Of a stretch of DNA of 64,000 bases, positions 1 to 11,950 are shown piece by piece (within the stretch, counting starts at the first letter, position 1; every line of letters begins with the position of its first letter). Source of the stretch: Phorcus lineatus (taxonomy: Eukaryota > Mollusca > Gastropoda > Trochida > Trochidae); assembly GCA_921293015.1 (NCBI GenBank), contig OV121081.1, positions 61,893,022 to 61,957,021 of the forward strand, given 5' to 3'. The position numbers and the translations under genes are program-made. The notes below the pieces were generated by a model that did not search any database, was not told the origin of the DNA, and worked only from the letters and a program-made list of their open reading frames with translations.

Positions 1-1368
1 GCTATTGCGGATTTGGATTAAATAGATTTTCTCTTTAGAAGACTTTTAGAAATAAAGAAGTCTGAAAAACAAATGCAGATTTTTCTTATCAAATTGTGCC
101 TTGGTTTGCAGCAATACTATCTGTTGAAGAATTCTGTTCTTCTATCGTTAATGTTTCAGTGCAATGTTGCATTGACAAATAGTGAATTACCCTTAAGTTT
201 CAAGTTGCAAGTTTCAGTAGATATTTGCAGGTTTCACTGCTAATGAACCACGCTGGTATTGTGTGAACTTTCTTCCAGCACTAATACAAGCCTCCATGAC
301 GTTAGTGAAAAGCTATTGGAACCTGGCTGAAAACCCAATTCACATATATATCCTGCATCAGATATGTTCCCAGTGAAATTTATTTTACTTTGAAGCCACA
401 TCTGGTTTTAGTTTTGAAGAAACATTCTCGCTGTGACAGGGAATGAAATGTAAGTTATACAATTGAGTGTTTCTGGTATGTTCAGATGTACATGTTCATT
501 AATTTGTTTTCGTGGCCTCATTAGGCACGCTTATTTAAACCTCTATTTCATATAAATTTATTTTCAAAGAAAATTGTTTTTAAAAAATCCACTTTATAGC
601 TGTATTTGACAATTTAATGTTGAATGATTGTACACCATTAACCGATTTAAGTGACCTTTATTCAACTGTTTTCTTATATGTATTATACTTTTGAAACTGT
701 AATTTTCAACTGAGTTGGCTTTGAAGTTTATATCAATAATTTAGGAATGATGAAACACCTAAACCAACTATTTACAGAAAGTTTTTCCAAATATATGCAT
801 AAAGGTTTATTCATATCCAATTAGAAATTTTGATTTGAAAAAAATCTTCTGTTTACAAAAAAGGTTTCGACTTTTCATCTTGTCACTTCAATGTTACGAG
901 TGAGTGATTATGATTATGATTTAAAGTAATTACAACAATGTTTCAGTTATTCTTGACATGTGAATTTTCGGGCCTTAGATTCATGAAATTGTTTACTAAG
1001 ACCATTGTTTATTCTGTGAGTATCTTTCTGCTTGTGATTGTGAGATAACTAGAAGTATTCTCTTTATGTAAGCCTCGTTGCCATCTCTTGAGGTAAATAT
1101 GAGCTAAAGTAAGACAGCATGGACCAAGTAATTTTTTGGTTCAGCAATAATTGCATGTTTTTAATGGGTCAGTAGAACGTTTTTTTTGGTAATATTTTTT
1201 TCTTCAAAAATTACACAATTAACATTAGTTATTAGTACATTAGTTCATTCCAAATGTATTACCTTCAGAGGGTCAACAATCTCATTTCTCAACCTGACCC
1301 TCCGTGGTCGTGGAAGATATAATCAAGTGTTACGCAAAAACCATCAGTGGTCATTTTTTATGTGAATA

Positions 1369-1538
1369 CAGGGATTGGGAAAAAACCGTTGACAATGGCC
1401 CATTTTTAGGAATTTAAGTCATTTTCCTAATTTTAAAGGACCATTCCCCTTTGTATCGATGGTAAAATTTCTTATTCTAATGGGCTGTTTTTTCATCTTG
1501 GCAAAATGGCCCATGGCCTCTACCTTTCCCAATCACTG
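1369..1538. mobile_element. hAT-like foldback MITE (170 bp)
   Basis: The left end CAGGGATTGGGAAA and right end TTTCCCAATCACTG are inverted, with one mismatch in the first 12 bases. Interior arms also pair (ggcccattttt and aaaatggccc). The CAGGG/CACTG termini are hAT-like. Both sides carry gaata (1364-1368 and 1539-1543), a possible short target duplication, although hAT normally makes 8 bp. There is no coding capacity. Confidence 0.6.
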
Positions 1539-2618
1539 GAATAGCTTTTTACCATTTTAGGTAGGGAAATTGATTCACAAAGCTGAAATAGTCATGGTAC
1601 ATTTGTTTTAAAACTGTATCATATCATTAAAAAAGATTTTATTGCAATTGGAAACATCTATTTTCGTGTTTGTGAGATCACTTTATGTATCTAAACATGC
1701 TGCTGCCCTTTAAGTTGTTTAAAGATCCCTTGTCTAGTTTGTATCTTTGCCGCAATGCTTTTTGAAAATGATGAGAACTTCAATATGCTATTTATGCCAG
1801 AGTTGTTACCATAAATTTGCTTTAAAGAATGTTACATTTGCCATCGTTACCTCTTCTGACAAGATCTCCTCTGACTTGCAATATTTGCGCAATGCGTTTA
1901 GGAAATGATGAAGGCTATATCATACCATCAACACGACACTAAAGGGTGAAGGGGCCTTGGGGAAATAGTACACAGTGGAAATGTTTGGTAAATGTTATTG
2001 TCGGCTACGTGGATGTGCGCCAACACAAGAGACACCTGGTGTGATTTAACGAAACAGGAAGAAGGAAGTTGGAGAGCGGAGTTAAGGGAGGTAATTCTCT
2101 CTTGGGTAGAGTCCAGAGAAGGGCTAAGATTTGGCAGTTGGAGTGTTGGATGAAGGGATCACTTTGTTGATTTTACCCGCTATATTTCTCCAGAAAATGG
2201 AACACAACACTGCATCATCAGTCTGGGGATGGAAATTTAAATTCTTGAATTCTTTCTTGAAGCTTTCTTGAATTGAGTGTTTGAACATTATCACTATATT
2301 GCTGTTTTTTTTTGTCATTGAAAAAAAAAGTGTTTAAGCCTGGACAGACAATATAAAACTTTATATTACAACATTATGTTGACAATTATTGCCTTTATTA
2401 CCTACGAGGGCAATCATATTGGGGTTAATATTTTTCATATGATGCCCAAGGGCAAATATCACTTTTTCATTGTGACTTTATAACCTATGACGTTGCCTTC
2501 CAAATGTGATGACCGCAGGTAAACCGCTGAAGCTTGAAGGTTGATTTTGATAATTTCCTTTGATTTTGCAACTCGTAAACAAACTATCATATTCCTGACC
2601 ATGACATACTATGTTCTC

Positions 2619-3332
2619 AAAGACAGGGGAGACAGGGAGGGGAGAGACAGGGAGGGGGGGAAACAGGGAGGGGGAGAGACAGGGAGGAGGAGAGATAAGG
2701 AGAGAGACAGGGAGGGGAGAGACAGGGAGGGGGAGAAATAAAGAGAGAGACAGGGAGGGGGAGAGACAGGGAGGGGGAGAAATAAAGAGAGAGACAGGGA
2801 GGGGGAGAGACAGGGTGGGGGAGAGATAAAGAGAGAGACAGGGAGGGGGAGAGACAGGGAGGGGGAGAGACAGGGTGGGGGAGAGATAAGGAGAGAGACA
2901 GGGAGGGGATAGACAGGGAGAGACATGGAGGGGGAGAGACAGGGAGGGGGAGAAATATTGAGAGAGACAGAGGGGGAGAGACATGGAGGGGGAGAGACAG
3001 GGAGGGGGAGAGACATGGAGGGGAGAAACAGGGAGTGGGAGAGACAGGGTGGGGGAGAGATAAGGAGAGAGACAGGGAGGGGATAGACAGGGAGAGACAT
3101 GGAGGGGGAGAGACAGGGAGGGGGAGAGATAAGGAGAGAGACAGGGAGAGGAGAGACAGGGAGAGGAGAGACAGGGAGGGGGAGAGATAAGGAGAGAGAC
3201 AGGGAGGGGGAGAGATAAGGAGAGAGACAGGGAGAGGAGAGACAGGGAGGGGGAAAAACAGGGAGGGGGAGAGATAAAATATAAGGAGGGGAGAGAGACA
3301 GGGAAAGGGGTGCAGGACAGGAGGGGTGAGGA
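2619..3332. repeat. Polypurine minisatellite, GGGAGGGGGAGAGACA-type units
   Basis: About 700 bp of variant units of ~16 bp (gagacagggagggg) and longer compounds with gagataagga or gaaataaagag. One strand is nearly all purine with repeated GGGAGGGG blocks, so it could form triplex (H-DNA) or G-quadruplexes. Long open frames on either strand (Pro/Leu/Ser-rich on the minus strand) are products of the repeat and are not genes. Confidence 0.95.
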
Positions 3333-4075
3333 ATGGTGTTTCAGGTGTGTAGTCAGCAGGCAGGAACTCTATAGCCCACAAATTCTTCCTGCCTTTACTT
3401 CAAAGTGTCTGTCTAAACAACAACAAATGTAGGTTTTCCTGTCAGGGCAAAGGTTGCAGCCGCTTCCAGCGATATAAAACATCTTGTGGATAGACTACTC
3501 CAGTGAATAAGACAGATTTTTTGGATTTATTTATCAATTCTGGTGGGATTATAAGCTAATCGAGTGAAATGAACAACTACTTGTTGAAGTATTTTATCCT
3601 TAAAAAATCCGATTAATTTTATAAGTGAATATCTACCGTTTAGATACCAAGAAAGTTATTGATAAAATCTTTATTACTGAGGAAGTATTATAGAGGTATA
3701 ACGTGTAAAAACAAAAATCCGTTCACACTTTGAGTCCTTGATTCTTTAGAGTAAAATGTACAAATAATAACTAGGACTTTAGTTGATAATAATGGTTATA
3801 GCTCAATATTAAGACAGTGCTAACAACTGTATATATGTTCTTCATATTTTCCTGCATTTTCCTATGGATATGTTTATCAATATTTTCAAGTTGTTGAGTA
3901 AATTTACAACAGGAACATGTCAATTCTCTAATGCAATCACCCAGGGCAATCACTTATCTATATGAATAATCTACTTATGTAAGTTATAGCTCATTATGAA
4001 AAACTTCCAATGAATACTCAGGGAGCCTTAAAGAGACTAATGTCCGCCATGTTGTTTTGAGGGAAAATGACATTA

Positions 4076-4420
4076 AAGGCGCGGTACTGTCACTAATTTT
4101 ACATTATAAAAATAAACTATATGTATATCGACAAAATAACAAATGATTTATGATAAGACTAATCAACAATGAATTATAATGCCAAAGCAATTCTTTCACG
4201 CTTGTAGCGCTAATGAATGGCTTCACTTCTCATTCTTGTTTTATATTCCTCAGTGTGCACTCTCATTTATCTTCTTGTAAAATTAAATTAGCTAAAATCT
4301 TATCCTTGGTAACACGTTTCAACTGGGTTGTTTTATAATCATGTACATGCTTGTATAAAGGTAAATGTCCCCTTTAATTTGGTTTCCACAAAAAATACCC
4401 CGATTGGACTGTCCTTTTAA
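4076..4420 (+). repeat. Dispersed repeat family X, copy 1
   Basis: This segment matches the reverse complement of about 11575-11950: shared blocks include atgaatggcttcacttctca, ctctcatttatct, aaaataaactat and ttccacaaaaa. The ends contain ggcgcggtactgtc and ggactgtcctttta, which look like degenerate inverted termini. Probably a non-autonomous DNA transposon. Confidence 0.65.
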
Positions 4421-5019
4421 ATGGTTTACTCAACTTGCAGTCAAATGCAAACCTGCTCAAGTTCAGTATGTTTTCTGTGCTGGAAAAGATGGCATCACAA
4501 CATGAATGTAAAGTATTTATAAAGAGATTTGGAAATTAGAAGAAATAAGCCATGCATAGGATGACATCTCCGTTGCTTTGTTCATGTCATCAAGTCATGA
4601 TGTCATCATGTCACCATGCCCTCGGATGTTTACTTCATTGGATGTTCTGTAAGGAAAGGTACCAATTCCAATAGTATTGCCCTTGTAGGTATTAGATGTT
4701 TGTTTCTACCTTTAGAATTAAAGCAAGGGTAATGTGATGAGTGTTTGAGAAATGCAGTGGATGAAAAATTTACCATCCAGGCCACGTTGATCTGCTGTAG
4801 CTTCCTAAGTGTGTGAAGAGCTCTAAGAATACCTTTGAGGAAGTAAAATGATCCCCTGTATAACCTGTATAACTGACCACCCAGGTGTTACAGCCCTTGA
4901 TCGTCTATAACAACATCCCAACACCTTCCTCTGCCATATGATCTCAGTATATGTGGTAGCTGGTTTCTTATATGGCAATTGGAGTTTGAGGTTTATTTTT
5001 ACATACCATTGCTTCTTTA

Positions 5020-5340
5020 TAAAGGTGGTGATAAAAGAATCACCATTTCTACTCATCACTTCTATATGATTAATGTGACAATACAATCACCATTTGTAAA
5101 CACTTTTACTTCTTTAAAATGGTAGTGATAATACTATAACCATTTTAGACACCATCACATCAGCGCAACAGTTATGGGGATAAAATCTTCAATTTAGACA
5201 CCAACACTTCTTTAATATGGTTGTGATGTTTATGTCAACATTTTAGACCCCATCACATCAGTGCAACAGTCATGATGAAAATCATCACTATAGACACCAT
5301 CACTTCTATGTGATAATTGTTACTTTACAGTCTCCATTTT
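5020..5340. repeat. Imperfect ~100-bp tandem repeat
   Basis: Blocks such as cattttagacaccatcacatcagc (5141 onward) recur near 5239 with substitutions, and ccatcacttcta/caacacttcttta elements are interspersed. The units are old and diverged. An open frame on the minus strand here is a shadow. Confidence 0.6.
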
Positions 5341-5633
5341 TTTCACCAATGATTTTTTGTCCATTTTTGGTATGCTTTGATCCATAAAGATCAGCAAATG
5401 ATATCTTGATTATATTCAGGCATCAGGCAAATATTATGAATGTCTTTTATTCGTTGAAGGTTGTGATCAATCTTATGCTTGCTTTGTTTTCCATTCAAAA
5501 GGTTCAGAAGTTTGGACTAGGTGTTCCCCCAAAGGTGTCTTGTGTGCCTTATCTCAAATAAAGGTTTTCTTTATATTTTGCATTTGATCTTAGCATTCTA
5601 GAAAATATTTTAAACATTTTCCCTCTGTTTCAG

Positions 5634-5730
5634 GATGTAAGACGAGACACGCTTGCACGCTTCAGTTCGTCTTGTCCTTCGCTTGACATCCAGGGTCGGG
5701 GGTCGCCACTATCGCCTATAGATGAGGCGG
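5634..5730 (+). CDS. Exon 1 of window (97 nt), Rho GEF-like gene
   Basis: The acceptor is a good pyrimidine tract ending ctctgtttcag; the donor is cgg|gtgagt. It enters in phase 0 and leaves in phase 1. It encodes 32 residues starting DVRRDTLARFSSSCPSLD and ending SPLSPIDEA, Ser-rich with SPLSP proline-directed sites. GC content is clearly above the flanks. No ATG suits a start, so at least one exon must lie further upstream; I could not identify it in 1-5633. Confidence 0.75.
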
Positions 5731-5780
5731 GTGAGTTGATTGGTTTATGCTAACCCTTTCCATTCAGGTAGTCTTATTCT

Positions 5781-5911
5781 ATGTATGAAAGAGAAGCCTT
5801 TTATACAGTCTAGGTCCTCATTCAGCAAGTCTGGATGTTGCTGATGCACATATCACAAGAATGAATACAAAATGATTATTTTAAGTATTTTTAGACTAAA
5901 TTATAGTCTTC
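5781..5911 (+). repeat. Dispersed repeat family Y, copy 1 (diverged)
   Basis: It contains agccttttatacagtctaggtcctcattcagcaagtct and ends tagactaaattatagtct. It matches copies at about 41661-41818, 43211-43390 and 51613-51785. The 3' part gactaaattttagtc is self-complementary, pointing to a MITE or other non-autonomous element. Confidence 0.65.
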
Positions 5912-6150
5912 TTGCAAGATGTAGAGCATTATAGATTACCTTTTCAATGCTTGATGTCAAACCTCCTATGTGGCTAGTTTGTAGTAACCATACCTGAAAA
6001 AGGAGATAATCCAAATTGGAGTGCAGGCTTGAATATACTCAGATTTTCAAAGGTTTGAGTTATAAAGAAATTTTAGACAAAAATTTGGAATAGTTCCAGC
6101 AAGCACTCGCTGGTTTCATTGTCATGTATAGCCTGAATAGTTGTATATTT

Positions 6151-6350
6151 TCCCTTCAAGTAGCTCAGTTGGTAGAGTACTGGTGTTTGCTCCTCAACCG
6201 GGAGGCCTGGGTTTGATTTCAGGATGTGTCATACCAAAAGTTTAAAGATGGGAGTTACTGCTTCCTTGTTTGTTGCTCAGCAATATAAGGATAGAGCATC
6301 GCTTGAATTAGCATGGCACTATGGCTGCTGGTGCCACGAACACTAAACAA
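6151..6350 (+). mobile_element. tRNA-derived SINE, copy 1
   Basis: The head is tRNA-like: A box TAGCTCAGTTGGTAGAG (6161-6177) and B box GGTTTGATTTC (6210-6220) at near-tRNA spacing. A non-tRNA body follows, with gtcataccaaaag and gcactatggctgctgg shared with copy 2 at 9741. It is not a functional tRNA, since the acceptor stem and 3' end do not pair. Confidence 0.8.
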
Positions 6351-9300
6351 ATTTTCAAACCATCTTGCAACTAGGACAATAGAGAGTTATTATTAACAAG
6401 ATTAAGTTAAATAATCGTGAAAACATTTAAAAAATTAAAAACTTAATTCAGGTTGCCTCTTGAAGAAGGTTTGAAAAGTTTTATAAGGAAAATATGTCTG
6501 GTGACATATAATCTGTAACAGATGTGGTGTTTTTTGCAGTGAAACAAGCTATGTAACCAGTTTGAAATACAGGGCAGAAAAATTATATTTTTGTATATTG
6601 TGGAAATTGTTTTTACGCAGCCACATCTTCCTAAAGTGGTTAGATATGATGTAATTTTCCATCTGGAAAATTGATGTTACTTTTGTGAAGTGGTAATAAC
6701 AACTCTTGCTCATTTGAGAAATGATGTCTGTAAGTAATTGAGGTGTTACCTAACATTATGTTGAAAAGAAATTATCCTTTTGATGTTTATGTTCTTAAAG
6801 ATTACTTTGGCTTGAAAACTTAATCTATTTAAAAAATGTATATTTGGTTGTTTTTGTACTGATTTAATAAAAAAATTAAGCATAAAATGAAATATAATAA
6901 GCAAATTTGCTCTAGTGTAGTTGAAAAGTTTTAGGTACACAAAAGAGACACAGAAATTGATAAAATTTTCAAATTTTTCTCTTTTTTTGGTTAGGGTTTG
7001 GGCAACATTATTTATTCAGGGGGTTATAATGTTTTCCTTCCAAATAAGCCATAACCATGTGAAGATATTCCGTACATCAACTTAATCTTTTTTTAGCCTT
7101 ATCAAAGTTTTTCACATTCTCTTTTGAAGTCCATACTTCTGTAAAAAAATTTAAAAAGTTAGATTCCACCATTGATGACCTCGTTAATTTTGCATTGATA
7201 TTTTCACCCAATTAACAATCAGAGATAATTCCCTGTGTAATCATGTTGAATTCTGTAAACTGGACACACAGATTGATTTGTCACTGCTTAAATCAGCAGT
7301 TCAGGAGTCAAATACAAAGCTCCTTTTATCATTTTAAAAACCCCCAACTTTTTCTTTGAAAAAATCCTTACTTCTCTAAACTCGCCCCTTAGAATAAGAA
7401 TCTACGATTTGATTATTAATGACTCATGTTAATTTGTTTGGATGAGGTATCGTGTAGATGTGCATGGTGGTATATTTAGTGTGAAAGATCGAATAAAATT
7501 AATACATCAAGATTGAGGATGAGTTGTAATGTCCTACAGCGATGTATGAAATAAGCTTGAACACTAACCAGTTAAGAAATTTTGGTGTTATCAATTCAGA
7601 TGACAAAATTGAAGAAACTCCTCAAAAATTACCAGGGCTAATCAAAAGTAACTAGGTTATGTGCTTAGGGCTTTGTATTATTTTTTACACTGCTTACAGT
7701 AATGAGGAACAATTACTTTTCAATAATAATGGCGTGTAGAAAATGAATGGTTGACATCATGCAAATTTCGAATTAATCACCTTGGTAATGTTTATTTAGG
7801 TTCGAGCTGTTAATTGATCAAAAGGTTTTAAAATTTCATGAATTTGTGAAAATATAGACAGAAACTTCAAGATCTTAAAGTATTTTGACAAAAGGATATC
7901 CTTTTTGGCCTTTTTCTATAATTTTTTATCTTTTGATAATTTCAATGTTTTGAAGAGTAGCAACATTTTGAAATCGAACAGAGTAAACCTTAAATCAGCA
8001 TTCATTTCCTCAGAAGAGATATAAGATGAAACATGCACTGTTGATTTAACTTGATCCAGGCATTGTATCTCCATCCTAGTGTCTGAAGAAATCTCACTCT
8101 AAACATCAACTCATGCCAGATCTGATTTCAACCTGCTGTTAGGATTCCCTCGTTTTTTCCACCTATTTTTTTGGTTACAAAGAGAGAGATAAGAGAATTT
8201 TGAATAATACTTTCCTTGTTACTACTCATCATCTGTATACATATCATTAGAAATATGGAAACAGAAATGTTCATTCAAATATGAATGAGTAAAATTTTAA
8301 AATTTTCCAATAATTTTGAAAATATTTACATGTTCCTCTTTTAATTATTCAAATATGATGACAAAAATAATGCCTTTTTGAATGCAGGTGTTTGTCCCCT
8401 TTCAGTTATATTTAAGAAAAATAATTTCAACAAATATATTTTGACTTGGAATCTTCTTATTTTGATACTTATTCAATATTACAAGAAGATTTTAAAATCT
8501 CCTTCAAATTTACTGATTTCTTTACTGATGCATGATTATTTTCATGTTTTGAAGTTGTCTGTCCATTCTATTAGAGTAAACCAATCGTTGACACTCTTTC
8601 GTAACAATTATTTTTGAAGTGTGAAAGGCAAATTTGTGAATGAAACACAACAGCAAGCAGAGTTGTAAAACCATCCAGTGTTTTGTGATGACGCTGAAAA
8701 GAGTCTGTGTAAGCATATCGGAGCTCTCCTGTAAGGAGATATTTACTTTGACAACCAAGCACCCTCCCTCTTCCTCAACATTGGTTCTGTCCGCTAGGAT
8801 CACACAACACCACGGTCGCAATATCTCCACCACAGTTTAAGACCCTCGGTTGAATTGACGGTGACACGTTCGCTCGCCAACCATAATTGATATTGATTGA
8901 TGCTGAAATCGATAAATGAAAGGCTTATTTGCAATAATTTACAGGAACCGATCTGGATTTGTGAATTTCTTCATATTTGGATTTAAGTTTCATGTTGTGA
9001 CATTCTTGGATTTTCTGTTGAAATTGACCTGTTGTCATGTTTTAGTGGAGTACACACTGGATTTAAAAGATAATTGGCAAGTGTTTGTTCCTTGAAAATG
9101 TTTTGGAAGATTTGTTTTTCTTCTTGTTTTGACAGTGTTATTCATGAAATTTGTTATCTGTCATTATGTTGCTTATCGATGTACAAGATCAGATATATCA
9201 TGTTCATGTTTTCATGATTAATAGGTCCTTTTCATGTTTTCATATACATATTTGTCACTCATTCAAATCCTGCATACATTATATATTTCAGCTCTTTTTG

Positions 9301-9618
9301 GTATTTTCACAACAAATTCTATAATCAATCATTAACGTATCTCTCATCCCTTCAAAACAAGCACATCTTTCAAATGTAAGCCTTTTTTTTTTATCTCTGA
9401 ATTTTTTGGTTATGAATTTCGGCATAATAACATTAATGGCTTTTTAGACCAGTTGGACTTTTAGGACCAGTTGTGAAACCAATTTTGCTTTTTCTATTTT
9501 GAATAAACTAAACATATTTTGAGAAAGGCTGGTACATTTTGAAAGCCACCAACTTCAGTGCACTAAAAGTGATGTGTTGAGTGCTTAGAAAAGAGTCAAA
9601 AGTATTATATATTTATAC

Positions 9619-9738
9619 CAGGGACTCTTTTCACAAAGCAACCTTAACTAAGGTTAACCTTAACCCATACTTTAACATTGCACTAAGGTTACCTTAATGA
9701 CTTACGATCACCTTAGGGCTTTGTGAAAGGAGGCCCTG
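9619..9738. mobile_element. Foldback MITE with CAGGG termini (120 bp)
   Basis: The left end CAGGGACTCTTTTCACAAAGC and right end GCTTTGTGAAAGGAGGCCCTG are inverted with few mismatches. Inner copies of cttaactaaggttaaccttaa add further pairing. No open frame. The element ends 2 bp before the SINE at 9741. Confidence 0.75.
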
Positions 9739-9740
9739 GG

Positions 9741-9885
9741 ATGTAGTTCAGTTAATTGGAAAATTGCCGCTCAACACCCAGTAGGCAAGTGTTTGATTCC
9801 AGGCCATGTCATACCAAAAGATGTCAATAGATAGGAGATGCACTGCACTATGGCTCGTGGGTTCCAAGGTCACATTAAGAATTTC
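9741..9885 (+). mobile_element. tRNA-derived SINE, copy 2 (decayed)
   Basis: It has the same order as copy 1: degraded A box tgtagttcagttaattgg, B box gtttgattcc, then gtcataccaaaagatg and gcactatggctcgtgggttcc. The tRNA-like head has several substitutions compared with copy 1. Confidence 0.7.
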
Positions 9886-10006
9886 ACAAAGTACCCTTTT
9901 TAGTGAAGCAAATAAAGATCGAGTTGTTGTTTTGATGATGATGATCACTATCATTAAAACCATCATCATCATTATCATCATTATTATTATGTGACAATTA
10001 TTTCAG

Positions 10007-10373
10007 ACCACCACAGGTCTCTGCTGGACTTGGCTCAGGAGGTGGAAGAATCGACTCACCTCTCGGCCGAACCTGCAACCTCAACATTCGCCAGTGACCC
10101 ATTTCGACACCATTCCAAGTCTGCTGACGCAGACGTACTGAGGGATCGCAACATCCGCATCTGTGTGAACGGAGTAACGGTGGACAGTTCGACTGACCTT
10201 CTGGACAGCACGTACATGCGTCAGTATGACCAGCCCGACCTCGTTGTCACGGACGATGCTTATGGGGTCAGCCCAGGAGGCTTACGACGTCGCAGTTGGT
10301 GTAACGAGATAGTGAAGTCCAAGAGTCCAAGGGAGACAACTCGTGCTCAGATGCTTGCTATGACTGGAAAAAG
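10007..10373 (+). CDS. Exon 2 of window (367 nt), Rho GEF-like gene
   Basis: This is the longest exon. The acceptor is caattatttcag and the donor is aaaag|gttagc, a weaker donor but phase-consistent (in phase 1, out phase 2). The first codon is split with exon 1 and gives Asp. The sequence runs HHRSLLDLAQEVEES, then a segment with IRICVNGVTVDSS, then GGLRRRSWCNEIVKSKSP. RRRS (coding 10285-10296) matches the basophilic R-R-x-S kinase consensus and resembles a 14-3-3 site core; that use is inference. A run of GAT/CAT triplets and a SINE lie just upstream in the intron and make the open frame look about 5 codons longer than the exon. Confidence 0.85.
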
Positions 10374-11065
10374 GTTAGCTAAATGAAAACTTCAGTTTTC
10401 AATATCAATAAAGTCTAGAAGCACAATTTGTTCTGAAATCAGTTACATTTGACCGTTTTGAAAATATTGATTTTGGACTTCCATGTTATTTGAATCTGTA
10501 GGTCCAATATTCATGTTATCTATTAAATCAATAAGATGAGATGTTATGACTACAACCTTCTGATGGAAGCAGAATGTTTGAGGTTCAGGTTTTAAATGTC
10601 AACTCTTTACGCAGTACGTTGAACTGTTTCAATGGTACATTGAAAAAGAGGCTTAAGACCAATGGTTTATCAATTTAAAAAGCTTGGATATATCACCACA
10701 ATATAGTTCACCCACAGGATAACAAATTGAGTACAAATTTGTACCAGTTATCACAAGCCACCCAGTTTCAAAGATCATCTGCTAAGAGGAGATCCACCAA
10801 TATTTCCTCTGTTATAAAAGCTTGAATGTTTCACCACGGTGTATTTAACCACGGGAGAACTCATTGAATACAAATTTGACCAGTTATCACAAGCGCCCCA
10901 GTTTCAAAGATCATCTGCTAAGAGGAGTTCCACCAATATTTCCTCTGTTATAAAAGCTTGAATGTTTCACCACGATGTATTTAACCACGGGAGAACTCAT
11001 TGAATACAAATTTGACCAGTTATCACAAGCGCCCCAGTTTCAAAGATCATCTCCTATTGTTACAG
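10374..11065 (+). other. Intron after exon 2, filled by a 136-bp tandem repeat
   Basis: A 692-bp intron. About half of it is the 136-bp repeat array described separately, and the last unit ends in the acceptor region of exon 3. Confidence 0.8.
10680..11052. repeat. 136-bp tandem repeat, about 2.7 copies
   Basis: The marker aagctt.ga/gga recurs at 10680, 10818 and 10954 (spacing 138 and 136). The two 3' units are almost identical (only a few substitutions, such as acggtg/acgatg), whereas the first is more diverged. The final partial unit stops at tttcaaagatcatct, about 12 bases before the exon 3 acceptor. Confidence 0.9.
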
Positions 11066-11274
11066 TATGAGTCTCAACAGTCTGGACGGAGACGGAGAGT
11101 CTGATGACGAAGACTATCAGGATGCGCGTGACAGCTCCACGACCGGTGGCGCCCCCAACTCACGGCCCTCCACAACTTCTGCAACCACAGATCCAAGCAG
11201 CAAAGCGGCCATGAGAACATACTCAGATGATTGCAGTCTTTCGCCTGTAGACTCAGTGGGATCAAGTCAAAATG
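11066..11274 (+). CDS. Exon 3 of window (209 nt), Rho GEF-like gene
   Basis: The acceptor is cctattgttacag and the donor atg|gtaagg. It enters phase 2 (split Ser) and leaves phase 1. The exon encodes an acidic stretch (DGDGESDDEDYQDARD), then a Ser/Thr-rich linker ending CSLSPVDSVGSSQN, typical of disordered regulatory regions. The in-frame ATG at 11067 is internal, not a likely start. A 136-bp tandem repeat runs right up to the acceptor region. Confidence 0.85.
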
Positions 11275-11574
11275 GTAAGGGAGGTGCTTTTGACGTGTGA
11301 TATTACTATTGTTCTTAAAAATCTATAGGCTGGAGTGAATTTCGTCTTTGAAATTGAATTAAAATATATAAGACAAAAACACAGCAACCAGAAAACACTT
11401 AATCAACCACTTTGACTTTTGAAAAATTCATATGAATGATTTGAAAATTCAAAATTTCTATTATGGAATAAGATATATGTATTTTAAACAAATGTTCAGT
11501 GTTTGAATTTTACAAAGTGCTTGTCCACAACCACATATACAGAATTGTGTACAGTTGGTTTGAGTACACTGCTA

Positions 11575-11950
11575 TGAAAAGGACAGTCCTAGCGGGAGAA
11601 TTTTTGTGGAAACAAAAATTAAAATTCAAGGGGACATTCCAGTTTTTACATGTATAATTAGTGCATTATTATGACATGACGCAGTTGAAACATTGAATGA
11701 GGGTTATATTTTGGTTGATTTTTATTTAACAATTAGATAAATGAGAGCACACACTTGGTAGAATAATTGAGACACAAATGAGAAGTGAAGCCATTCATCC
11801 GTATTACGAGTGCGAAAAGCTTTGCTACGGCATTACATGGCATATTGGTTATAAATTTTATCTTAAATCATTTGCAATTTTGTGGATACTCTAACCATAC
11901 AGATAGTTTATTTTTAAAATGTTGTAAAATTATAACGCCTTTTTTCATGT
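11575..11950 (-). repeat. Dispersed repeat family X, copy 2 (inverted relative to copy 1)
   Basis: Its reverse complement aligns along its length with 4076-4420, e.g. tgagaagtgaagccattcat here against atgaatggcttcacttctca there. It begins ggacagtcctagcggg, the counterpart of the copy 1 end. Short plus-strand frames inside are not supported. Confidence 0.65.

Larger units (their letters stand above)
1..5633. other. Upstream flank or intron, no exon recognised
   Basis: AT-rich non-coding sequence. Exon 1 has no start codon, so this is most likely intron. It holds a hAT-like MITE (1369-1538), a polypurine minisatellite (about 2619-3332), a dispersed repeat copy (4076-4420) and an imperfect ~100-bp tandem repeat (5020-5340). 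I see no promoter or additional exon I can defend. Confidence 0.6.
5731..10006 (+). other. Intron after exon 1
   Basis: A 4.3-kb AT-rich intron with a copy of the gtctaggtcctcatt repeat (about 5781-5911), two tRNA-derived SINEs (6151-6350 and 9741-9885), a CAGGG-ended MITE (9619-9738) and a GAT/CAT microsatellite (about 9936-9990). Short open frames around 8378-8840 are unsupported. The rest shows nothing specific. Confidence 0.7.

Noticed and set aside
2478..3381. Long minus-strand frames rich in Ser, Leu and Pro
   Set aside because: They are translations of the GGGAGGGGGAGA minisatellite; several frames are open for the same reason.
6151..6223. A functional tRNA gene
   Set aside because: Good A and B boxes but no pairing acceptor stem; a SINE body follows and a second copy shares it.
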